A stretch of DNA of 6,118 nt, taken from the NCBI GenBank assembly GCA_020355945.1, contig CP070627.1, positions 1,896,970 through 1,903,087 on the forward strand, written 5' to 3'. Both the position numbers and the translations under genes were made by a program. This document shows positions 1 through 6,070 of this stretch, in pieces; position 1 is the first letter of the stretch; each line of letters begins with the position of its first letter. Source of the DNA: Candidatus Aminicenantota bacterium (GTDB taxonomy: Bacteria > Acidobacteriota > Aminicenantia > UBA2199). The notes beneath the pieces are model-generated. The model had not been told where the DNA came from, searched no databases, and saw only the letters and a list, made by a program, of their open reading frames with translations.

Positions 1-29
1 CCCCGCCACTCTCCGCAAAAGCTTTTCAT
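1..29 (-). CDS. Possible 5' end of a leftward gene, truncated by the window edge
   Basis: On the minus strand an ATG (27-29) is preceded by GAGGA (37-41) with a 7-nt gap, a plausible Shine-Dalgarno spacing that matches the strong SDs of the other genes here. The frame stays open to the window edge, giving only nine complete codons (M-K-S-F-C-G-E-W-R). That is far too short to identify a product or exclude chance. If real, it would be transcribed divergently from the kinase operon, and the parS palindrome would lie in the shared intergenic region. I saw no convincing promoter for it. This call rests on start signals alone. Confidence 0.25.
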
Positions 30-55
30 TAAAATATCCTCGCCGTAAAAACCGA

Positions 56-71
56 TGTTTCACGTGAAACA
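56..71. other. parS: parS site (ParB-binding centromere-like palindrome)
   Basis: The sequence TGTTTCACGTGAAACA is a perfect 16-bp palindrome, and with one more matching base on each side the symmetry spans 18 bp (55-72). It matches without mismatch the widely conserved chromosomal parS consensus TGTTNCACGTGAAACA described for Bacillus subtilis Spo0J/ParB and found across most bacterial phyla. ParB loads at such sites as a CTP-dependent clamp, spreads, and recruits ParA and SMC for chromosome segregation. A 16-bp match by chance in about 6,100 positions is of order one in a million. parS sites usually cluster near oriC, so this locus may be origin-proximal. No parA, parB or DnaA-box cluster is visible in the window. 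Confidence 0.9.
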
Positions 72-79
72 TTTTTAAA

Positions 80-93
80 TTGTTAATTAACAA
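80..93. repeat. 14-bp perfect palindrome, possible operator
   Basis: TTGTTAATTAACAA is a perfect inverted repeat starting 8 bp after parS and ending 5 bp before the candidate -35 box (99-104) of the kinase operon. Its position suits a binding site for a dimeric regulator. It is AT-rich, so chance symmetry is more likely than for parS, and I do not recognise the cognate protein. Confidence 0.4.
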
Positions 94-98
94 CGAAA

Positions 99-127
99 TT
101 GACTTCTTTTTTCTATTTTTATATTCT
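99..127 (+). promoter_or_regulatory. Candidate sigma-70-type promoter for the kinase operon
   Basis: TTGACT (99-104, five of six bases of the -35 consensus) is followed after 17 bp by TATTCT (122-127, four of six of the -10 consensus). Transcription would begin near 134, leaving a leader of about 108 nt before the first start codon. The surrounding DNA is very AT-rich (T-tracts at 107-120), so other -10-like hexamers such as TATTAT at 127-132 exist but are badly spaced. The call is tentative. Confidence 0.35.
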
Positions 128-230
128 ATTATATCCTGTAGTAAAGTTGGAGATTAAGAATAATGATACAAATACAAATTAGTAAATTAAGGGTTGAGAT
201 TATCAAAACCATAAAATCGGAAATTTTAAC

Positions 231-235
231 AGGAG
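231..235 (+). promoter_or_regulatory. Ribosome binding site of the hybrid kinase gene
   Basis: AGGAG lies 6 nt before the ATG at 242. It fixes the start of the hybrid kinase, and no in-frame upstream start with a comparable site is seen. Confidence 0.85.
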
Positions 236-241
236 TCAACA

Positions 242-2191
242 ATGATAAAGAAAGATGAAAATACAGGACCAACGCAAAAAACAAAAGTCATGGTTGCTGA
301 AGATGAATTGATCGTGGCAAGAAATATTGAAAACCAATTACGTAAGTTAGGATATGAGGTCACTGCCGTTGTGGATTCCGGGGAAGCGGTTGTTGCCCGG
401 GCAGCAGAAGCCCAACCGCACCTGGTGCTCATGGATATCAAATTAGCCGGCCAAATGGACGGTGTGGAAGCTGCCCAAAAAATTTATGATCAATTGCACA
501 TCCCTGTGGTTTACCTTACTGCTTATGCCGATGATGAAACCTTGCAGCGGGCTAAAGTCACAACCCCCTATGGATATATAATTAAACCCTTTGAACCGAG
601 AAAGTTACATACCACCATTGAAATTGCACTCTATAAGCACACAATGGAAAAGAAACTACAGGAGAGCGAGCTGCGGTTCCGTACCCTGGCCAGTTCCTCA
701 CCGGTAGGCATATTTCAAACCGACATTAACGGTGACTGTATTTACGTCAATGAACGTTGGTGTGAAATTGCCGGCATTTTACCAGGGCAGGCCCTGGGGG
801 ATGGGTGGGTAAAGGCGCTTTACCCGGAAGATCGCTCTGCCATATCCGATGCCTGGAATCAAATGGTGCACTCAGGGGATAAATTCACCCGGGAATTCCG
901 TTTCCAAACACCAGCAGGCAAAATCACCTGGGTCTATGGTCACGCCGCCCCCCTGAAAAGCGAATCCGGCGAAAAAATGGGATATATCGGTACCATTACT
1001 GACATTACCCTTCGCAAGAAATTGGAAGACCAACTCTTAACCGGTAAAAAATTGGAATCCATTGGCATCCTTGCCGGTGGTATTGCCCATGATTTCAATA
1101 ACCTCCTTTCAGTAATTATAGGTAATATATCAATGGTAAAAAATGATTCCAATATTACCTCAACTCAATCGGATATGTTAGAAAATGTGGAAAAAGCGTC
1201 AGCACAGGCTGCACAACTGGCTCAAAGACTCATCACCTTCGCCAAAGGGGGATGGTTGAAGCGAAAAAAACTGGATTTTTTTCAACTCATACAAGATACC
1301 ATCCACGATCATTTTCCCCAAATGGAGACGTTATTTGACCTGGGCATTTCTCAAAACCTCCGGGCTGTTGATGGAGATTGGGATCAATTGAAACAGGTAT
1401 TCTTCAACCTGTTACACAATGCGGTAGAAGCAAGTGAGGAATATAAAGGAAGCATTACAGTGACGGCGGAGAATGTTGAATTACCCGGAGAATATACCCC
1501 GCTGCCAGACGGGCAATATATCAAAGTTATTGTTAAAGATAAGGGAGTTGGCATCCCTAAAGAGCAGTTGGGTAAAATATTTGATCCCTATTTCACCACC
1601 AAATCCAGGGGCGCCCAAAAAGGATTGGGACTGGGACTGTCCATTTGTTATTCCATCATCCATAAGCATGATGGGTATATCCATGTGTCATCCGAGGGCG
1701 GTAAAGGCACCACCGTGGAGATTTATCTACCTGCATTCCAAACCTCCTCCGAATCGCGGGACACTTCCGAACCCGGACAGGAAAGCACTCCTCCTTCCAC
1801 AGCCGGCAAAGCCCTGGTATTGGATGATGAAGAGGTTATCCTGGATGTTTCCCGGCAAATGTTAATGCGCCTGGGATATGAAGTTGAAACCTTTGATGAA
1901 GGTCAACATGCACTGGAAGCCGTTGAAAAAGCAGAAAAAAAAGGTAAACCCTTTGATGTTGCTTTCCTGGATCTAATCAATAAAAAAGGTTTGGGAGGAA
2001 AAGAGGTGCTGAAAAAGCTGCCTAAACTGGCCCCTCATGTTAAAGCCATTGCCATCAGCGGCTTTTCCGATGGCTCGGAAGAAAACGCGTTGAAAAAATT
2101 CGGCTTCTCTGAGGTTCTTTTTAAACCCTTTAAATTGAACGATTTGAAAAAAGCCTTGAGTAAAATAAATAAAACAGGAAGCACCGATTAA
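242..2191 (+). CDS. Soluble hybrid sensor histidine kinase (REC-PAS-HisKA-HATPase-REC)
   Basis: This is a 649-residue cytoplasmic hybrid kinase with no signal peptide or membrane segment. A receiver domain (about 15-130) has acidic E20/D21, phospho-acceptor D65 in LVLMDIKL, T93 and K115 in IIKPF. A PAS domain with PAC tail (about 140-260) follows. The dimerisation/phospho-acceptor helix contains GGIAHDFNNLL with H283. The ATPase domain shows an N-box around N389/N393, G1 DKGVGIP (D433), F-box IFDPYFTTK (447-455) and G2 GLGLGLS (461-467). After a Ser/Pro/Thr-rich linker (about 499-521), a second receiver (524-640) has D528/D529, phospho-acceptor D577, S606 and K628. All catalytic residues are intact, so it should be active. 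The IAHDFNN box is typical of NtrB/CckA-like kinases. It has no DNA-binding output. It is the first gene of a likely operon with the membrane kinase that begins 56 bp downstream. Its signal and partners are unknown; PAS suggests a cytoplasmic small-molecule, redox or oligomeric cue. Confidence 0.95.
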   Translation: MIKKDENTGPTQKTKVMVAEDELIVARNIENQLRKLGYEVTAVVDSGEAVVARAAEAQPHLVLMDIKLAGQMDGVEAAQKIYDQLHIPVVYLTAYADDETLQRAKVTTPYGYIIKPFEPRKLHTTIEIALYKHTMEKKLQESELRFRTLASSSPVGIFQTDINGDCIYVNERWCEIAGILPGQALGDGWVKALYPEDRSAISDAWNQMVHSGDKFTREFRFQTPAGKITWVYGHAAPLKSESGEKMGYIGTITDITLRKKLEDQLLTGKKLESIGILAGGIAHDFNNLLSVIIGNISMVKNDSNITSTQSDMLENVEKASAQAAQLAQRLITFAKGGWLKRKKLDFFQLIQDTIHDHFPQMETLFDLGISQNLRAVDGDWDQLKQVFFNLLHNAVEASEEYKGSITVTAENVELPGEYTPLPDGQYIKVIVKDKGVGIPKEQLGKIFDPYFTTKSRGAQKGLGLGLSICYSIIHKHDGYIHVSSEGGKGTTVEIYLPAFQTSSESRDTSEPGQESTPPSTAGKALVLDDEEVILDVSRQMLMRLGYEVETFDEGQHALEAVEKAEKKGKPFDVAFLDLINKKGLGGKEVLKKLPKLAPHVKAIAISGFSDGSEENALKKFGFSEVLFKPFKLNDLKKALSKINKTGSTD

Positions 2192-2234
2192 GGAAAAATT
2201 CAACATTCTCTATTGGAAATTGAAAATACATAAC

Positions 2235-2239
2235 AGGAG
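2235..2239 (+). promoter_or_regulatory. Ribosome binding site of the propeller kinase gene
   Basis: AGGAG sits 8 nt before the ATG at 2248 and selects that start over the next in-frame Met (residue 11, which would delete the basic end of the signal peptide). The 56-bp gap from the upstream stop (2192-2247) shows no hairpin or T-tract and no clear promoter, which supports co-transcription. Confidence 0.8.
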
Positions 2240-2247
2240 CAAAAAGG

Positions 2248-5200
2248 ATGAATCGATTTAGGATTCCCGGTAGGGTTATGTTACTGATGTTGATGTTCAC
2301 CATGCTTCCCTTGATCGTCCGTTCCCAAACCTATCTCAGCCGAAGCTATACTGTTAACGATGGTCTGGCCAGCCCCACCATCAATGATATCACCCAGGAT
2401 AAAACGGGCAGGATGTGGTTTGCCACTCCCATAGGCATCACCTGTTATGACGGAACCACCTGGAAAAATTACTCCTCCACCGCTGGCCTGCCCTTTCAAA
2501 TTTACAACAAAATTCGTGCGGATAACCAGGGGAATATTTGGGCCTTTACCAATTACCTGGGAGATGGGATATATTTTTTTGACAGTAAACGTCAATCCTG
2601 GCATCACCTGGACAGACCGGCGGATATAGGTGAAAATATAATTTTTATTACGTCGGTTTCAATGATGGAACACGCGGGACACCCGGAAGGGATTTGCTTC
2701 GGGATTGGAACAAAGCAGCGGGGATTTTATATCTACACAAAAAGGGGTTGGGTACATGCAGGCAAAGGACAGGAGAAGTCATGGGTGTTAAAGGTAATTT
2801 GCCATAATCATTTGTTTTATCTTATTATCGATAACCTTCAAAGTACCTCTGCTGCTGGCAGCCAAAGCAACTACTTTGTTATTGACCCGGATCGACCTCA
2901 TGATTGGAGACAAATAGATTTTAAAACACCCTCACCCAACATATATTCCATTGCCATTGAAAAATTTCCTTCTACCCCAAAAGGTTCAGTATATGTATCC
3001 GAACCGCGAATATGGCTGACGGGTAAAAGGTGGGCGGGGTATTATTTCCAGGACCATTTTCATCTCCTTTACCGGGGTGAATTTCCCGGATTCCACAAGG
3101 ATGCTCATTATAAAGAGCTCATTACCCTACCGGACCAATTTGAAGGGTTCTGGGTGGCCAATAGTCGAGTCCTGTTAAACATTGACAAAACAGGAAAAAT
3201 CAAATTAATCGGGATGCCCGAGACCCTGCCGGCAGTAGGAGCTAATTCCCTCTTCTATGACAGGGAGTCTAATTTCTGGATTGGCACTTACCGGGGGATT
3301 ATTAAAATTACCAGCTTCCGTTTTGAAAATTACCGGAGAAAGGATGGGCTTTATGATGATGAAGTAACTGCCATCGAAGAATTTAGCAGCAAGGACCTGG
3401 TATTCGGCCATAATAGTGGATTCACTTTTTTCATTGATAACCAATTCTATCCCGTTGAAATACCTGGCAGCGATAGGAAGAATATTATCGATTCGCGGGT
3501 GATGGACCTGTGCAGGGACCGGGAGGGAAATATTTGGGCAGCAGTCAGTCGAATGGGATTGATGAAAATCAGCCCCACCAGGCAAATGAAATGGTGCCCG
3601 GTAATCATCAATGGCAAACTCAACCAGCGTGACATCAGTTTTTCATCGGTCCTGTGCGACAGCAGCGGTAACATCTGGGCCAGCGGCGATCACTATATTT
3701 TCCAATGGAAAACCAATCGGTTTATTCCCTTTAAAACCGGCTTAAAGCGAAATTTCTACATCCGCCGGTTATTTGAAAGTAATAGGGACACGATATATAT
3801 CGCTGCTCATGGAGAAGGCCTTTTACAGTTAAAAGCCAATAAAATAAAACAATTCCGATGTTTGGAAAATGAGGATGCCAATTCAATTTATGCGGTCTAT
3901 ACCGAAGAAAAGGGTAATGTGTTGGTGGGAACACAAATGGGATTGTTTACCCTGGAAAACAACACCCTGGTAAAATTCCGACATAATGATTTCCAGGTGA
4001 ACCGCCCCGTATATTTTATCACCGGAGATCGTGATGGCTGCCTGTGGTTCGGTTTAAACAACGGGGTCATCAAATGGGATAGGACCAATAGGAACCATTT
4101 CCGGCATTATACCATGGCAGATGGCCTGGCAGGTAATGAAACCAATCGGGGCGCCAGTTTTGTGGACCATAATAGTAGAACCTGGATTGGAACGGAACAG
4201 GGCGTCTCCTGTTATTATAAGGAAAAAGACAGGATATGCAAAATTCCTCCGTTATTGGAATTGCACTATCTTAATGTATCCGGCCAACCACAGCGGTATC
4301 CCCTCAACCGCGATCATGCATTTCAATACTACCTTGATGATCTGACCTTCTATTTTAAGGGGATTTCTTTCATCGACGAAAAGGCTGTCAGGTACAACTT
4401 TAAACTGGAAGGGATTGATCGGCAATGGATTACCAATCACAGGGTGCCTGATAATTATATACGTTATCTCAATGTCCCCCCGGGAAAATATCGGTTTCAT
4501 ATCCAGGCAAGCAACAGCCTGGGAACCAAAAGCCCCATGATCTCTTCCGGGTTAATTACCATAAAAAAACCCTTCTTTCATACCTGGTGGTTCTATTTTA
4601 TGGTTTTTATAGCCATCATACTTTTAATATTTTTTATTGCCAACTTTATATCAAAAAAGCGATACACCGCCCACCTGGAAGAACAAATCCGGCAGCGCAC
4701 AAAGCAATTGGAGGTATCCGGGAGAGAATTAAGGAACATTTTTAACGGTGCTCATGATGCGATTATCATCATGGACCCTAATGATGAAATCATTTATGAT
4801 GTAAATAATCGGGCATGCGAAATCTATGGGTTTTCCCGGTTGGAATTTGTGGGGATGTCGCTGGAGACCATCAGTAAACATGTTAACCGGGGAAAAAAAA
4901 GGATTAATGAAACCCTGCAAAAAGGGGATTATCTCCACTTTGAAACAATTCAATACCGGAAAGACGGTTCCGAGATGTACCTGGAAGTCAATGCTTCAGT
5001 GATCACTTATAGGGGAAGATTGGCTATACTCAGCATCAACCGGGATATTTCCGACCGAAAACGCGCCGAGCAGCAGATCAAAGAGTCCCTCAAAGAAAAA
5101 GAGATTTTGTTAAAGGAGATTCACCACCGGGTGAAAAATAATTTGCAAGTTATTTCCAGCCTATTGGATTTGCAGGTGGATACCTTAAAGGATGAGAATA

Positions 5201-5715
5201 CAATCAAAGCATTCCAGAACAGCAAAGACCGGATTTACTCCATGGCCCTGGTTCATGAGAATCTTTATCGATTCGGGGACCTGGCCCGAATCAACGGGAA
5301 AGAATATATCCATAATCTCGTGGAATACTTTTTTGACACATATGGGGGCCTGGCAGAGGCCATCATCCCCACGATACAGATCGAAACGCCATCACTCTTG
5401 CTAGAAATGGATACCGCCATCCCCATTGGTTTGATCCTTACCGAGCTTCTTTCCAATGCCTTGAAACACGCATTTCCCCCCGGTGAAAGAGGTGAAATCC
5501 ATATCGCTATTGGCACTGAAACCCCTGGTACGTTAACCCTGTCGGTCAGTGATAACGGTGTTGGTTTGCCGCAAGATTTTGAGATTAAGGAGTCCCACTC
5601 ACTGGGGCTGCAATTGGTTCACCTGTTGACCCGCCAGGTGAAGGGAACCATCAAAGTGGAAAGAAAACAAGGAACCACTGTTACCATTACCTTCCCTTAC
5701 AAAGAACATAAATAA
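2248..5715 (+). CDS. Membrane sensor histidine kinase with periplasmic two-component-regulator propeller, Y_Y_Y, PAS, HisKA_2 and HATPase domains
   Basis: This is a 1155-residue transmembrane sensor kinase. Residues 1-26 form a signal peptide (basic start, hydrophobic MLLMLMFTML, likely cleavage before Q27). The periplasmic part carries propeller blades with the D-x-x-G-x-x-W-x-x-T/G pattern near residues 46-69, 85-112, 331-354, 417-441, 465-487, 588-611 and 633-657, weaker ones near 505-528 and 548-571, and a diverged stretch at 130-310. A Y_Y_Y immunoglobulin-like domain follows (about 692-773, LEGIDRQW and PPGKYRFHIQA). One membrane helix (about 779-801) and a basic/coiled linker lead to PAS (about 826-938). 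HisKA_2 has EIHHRVKNNLQ (959-960, probable phospho-His H960). The ATPase shows N1070 in the N-box, D1102 in DNGVGLP and SLGLQL (1118-1123). It resembles the sensor half of Bacteroidota hybrid two-component systems but lacks their REC and AraC output. It must therefore signal to a separate receiver, perhaps the upstream hybrid kinase. The ligand is unknown. Confidence 0.95.
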   Translation: MNRFRIPGRVMLLMLMFTMLPLIVRSQTYLSRSYTVNDGLASPTINDITQDKTGRMWFATPIGITCYDGTTWKNYSSTAGLPFQIYNKIRADNQGNIWAFTNYLGDGIYFFDSKRQSWHHLDRPADIGENIIFITSVSMMEHAGHPEGICFGIGTKQRGFYIYTKRGWVHAGKGQEKSWVLKVICHNHLFYLIIDNLQSTSAAGSQSNYFVIDPDRPHDWRQIDFKTPSPNIYSIAIEKFPSTPKGSVYVSEPRIWLTGKRWAGYYFQDHFHLLYRGEFPGFHKDAHYKELITLPDQFEGFWVANSRVLLNIDKTGKIKLIGMPETLPAVGANSLFYDRESNFWIGTYRGIIKITSFRFENYRRKDGLYDDEVTAIEEFSSKDLVFGHNSGFTFFIDNQFYPVEIPGSDRKNIIDSRVMDLCRDREGNIWAAVSRMGLMKISPTRQMKWCPVIINGKLNQRDISFSSVLCDSSGNIWASGDHYIFQWKTNRFIPFKTGLKRNFYIRRLFESNRDTIYIAAHGEGLLQLKANKIKQFRCLENEDANSIYAVYTEEKGNVLVGTQMGLFTLENNTLVKFRHNDFQVNRPVYFITGDRDGCLWFGLNNGVIKWDRTNRNHFRHYTMADGLAGNETNRGASFVDHNSRTWIGTEQGVSCYYKEKDRICKIPPLLELHYLNVSGQPQRYPLNRDHAFQYYLDDLTFYFKGISFIDEKAVRYNFKLEGIDRQWITNHRVPDNYIRYLNVPPGKYRFHIQASNSLGTKSPMISSGLITIKKPFFHTWWFYFMVFIAIILLIFFIANFISKKRYTAHLEEQIRQRTKQLEVSGRELRNIFNGAHDAIIIMDPNDEIIYDVNNRACEIYGFSRLEFVGMSLETISKHVNRGKKRINETLQKGDYLHFETIQYRKDGSEMYLEVNASVITYRGRLAILSINRDISDRKRAEQQIKESLKEKEILLKEIHHRVKNNLQVISSLLDLQVDTLKDENTIKAFQNSKDRIYSMALVHENLYRFGDLARINGKEYIHNLVEYFFDTYGGLAEAIIPTIQIETPSLLLEMDTAIPIGLILTELLSNALKHAFPPGERGEIHIAIGTETPGTLTLSVSDNGVGLPQDFEIKESHSLGLQLVHLLTRQVKGTIKVERKQGTTVTITFPYKEHK

Positions 5716-5769
5716 TACTGATATTCTGATATTTTTTGCGCCCGGTAATCTTTGAAAATTGGATTGGTG

Positions 5770-5913
5770 TTATGCGCAGCAAATATCCTCAGAATCAGTG
5801 GTTGGCTTACAACCCTCGGTCTCATTTTTAAAATGAGGCTTTACATCATCGTTCAAATTGGCAATTGTTTTTTTGCTTAATACTAATTTTTTTTCAAAAT
5901 TTCTTGGTTTCAT
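5770..5913 (-). CDS. Small RiPP precursor, class I lanthipeptide-like
   Basis: This 47-residue peptide is convergent with the kinase operon, 54 bp from its stop. The start is set by AGGAG 6 nt upstream and by a strong promoter. The N-terminal half contains KKLVLSKKTIANLN (residues 8-21), matching the L-x-L-x-K-x-T-I-A-x-L leader of class I lanthipeptide precursors known mainly from Bacteroidota and some other phyla. The C-terminal part has three Cys (C35, C45, C46) and four Ser/Thr (T32, T38, T39, S41), and ends in SEDICCA. This composition would allow up to three lanthionine-type rings, with T32-x-x-C35 a possible first ring. No GG or GA cleavage motif separates leader from core, so the core boundary is unclear. 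No LanB, LanC, LanM, protease or transporter gene lies in the window, so it may be an orphan precursor modified in trans. It could be another leader-sharing RiPP class. Confidence 0.72.
   Translation of the reverse strand: MKPRNFEKKLVLSKKTIANLNDDVKPHFKNETEGCKPTTDSEDICCA
5821..5837. repeat. Short inverted repeat inside the peptide gene
   Basis: CTCATTTTTAAAATGAG has 8-bp complementary arms around one central base and lies in the leader/core junction of the small peptide gene (about codons 26-31). As RNA it would form only a short AT-rich hairpin. It may be coincidental. Confidence 0.35.
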
Positions 5914-5919
5914 CTTTAT

Positions 5920-5924
5920 CTCCT
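5920..5924 (-). promoter_or_regulatory. Ribosome binding site of the RiPP-like gene
   Basis: On the minus strand AGGAG lies 6 nt before the ATG at 5913. It is the same core and nearly the same spacing as the two kinase genes, a main reason to accept this 47-codon ORF as translated. Confidence 0.8.
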
Positions 5925-5931
5925 ATATTTA

Positions 5932-5947
5932 AACCGTGTTCAACCGT
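5932..5947. repeat. AACCGT direct repeats at the transcription start, possible operator
   Basis: AACCGT occurs at 5932-5937 and 5942-5947, exactly one helical turn (10 bp) apart, directly next to the -10 box and straddling the expected start of transcription of the RiPP-like gene. Tandem sites at this spacing are typical of regulators that bind side by side on one DNA face. A bound protein here would probably repress. The cognate regulator is unknown. Confidence 0.4.
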
Positions 5948-5976
5948 ATTTTATATAAAACATGGAAATATGTCAA
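5948..5976 (-). promoter_or_regulatory. Strong sigma-70-type promoter of the RiPP-like gene
   Basis: Read on the minus strand, TTGACA (5976-5971, six of six) and TAAAAT (5953-5948, five of six) are separated by exactly 17 bp. Initiation would fall near 5941, giving a leader of about 28 nt that contains the AGGAG. This is the best promoter in the window. It suggests the peptide is transcribed independently of the neighbouring operon. Confidence 0.75.
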
Positions 5977-5981
5977 TCAAA

Positions 5982-6002
5982 TGCCGGTTAAATTTTGCCG
6001 GT
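5982..6002. repeat. TGCCGGT direct repeats upstream of the RiPP promoter
   Basis: TGCCGGT occurs at 5982-5988 and 5996-6002 (ACCGGCA on the transcribed strand), 14 bp apart, with the near copy 5 bp upstream of the -35 box. This is where an activator would sit, although 14 bp is not a whole number of helical turns. GC-rich copies in an AT-rich stretch make them stand out, but no regulator can be named. Confidence 0.35.
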
Positions 6003-6030
6003 CCCGGAGGAAAAAAATACCTGACCACAG

Positions 6031-6070
6031 CCCGGACAAGCCGGAACCAAAAAGGTTCTGGCTTGCCGGG
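6031..6070. repeat. Long near-perfect hairpin (inverted repeat)
   Basis: The left arm 6031-6048 pairs with the right arm 6054-6070 around an AAAAA loop (6049-6053). The stem has 17 pairs, including one G-T wobble (6043/6059) and one unpaired A (6036). On the plus strand the wobble is G-U, on the minus strand a C-A mismatch, so RNA pairing is better from the plus strand. No T-tract follows directly on either strand (a T7 on the minus strand is 13 nt beyond the stem), so it is not a canonical intrinsic terminator. It could be a REP-like intergenic element. Confidence 0.8.

Noticed and set aside
17..26. AAAAGCTTTT palindrome
   Set aside because: Ten bases of simple composition; symmetry of this size is expected by chance in AT-rich DNA.
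1473..1865. 130-codon plus-strand open frame inside the hybrid kinase
   Set aside because: It overlaps the conserved ATPase domain in another frame, has no SD of its own and encodes a composition unlike a real protein; it is a shadow frame.
3205..3585. 126-codon minus-strand open frame inside the propeller kinase
   Set aside because: It is antisense to well-supported propeller blades and has no recognisable motif or start signal; it is a shadow frame.
5716..5769. Possible bidirectional terminator between the convergent genes (CTGATATT repeats and a T6 run at 5732-5737)
   Set aside because: Only a 4-bp ATAT stem precedes the T-run, too weak for an intrinsic terminator; no better hairpin was found in this gap.
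6031..6070. Hairpin as an intrinsic terminator
   Set aside because: No T-tract directly follows the stem on either strand, and no gene in the window ends next to it.
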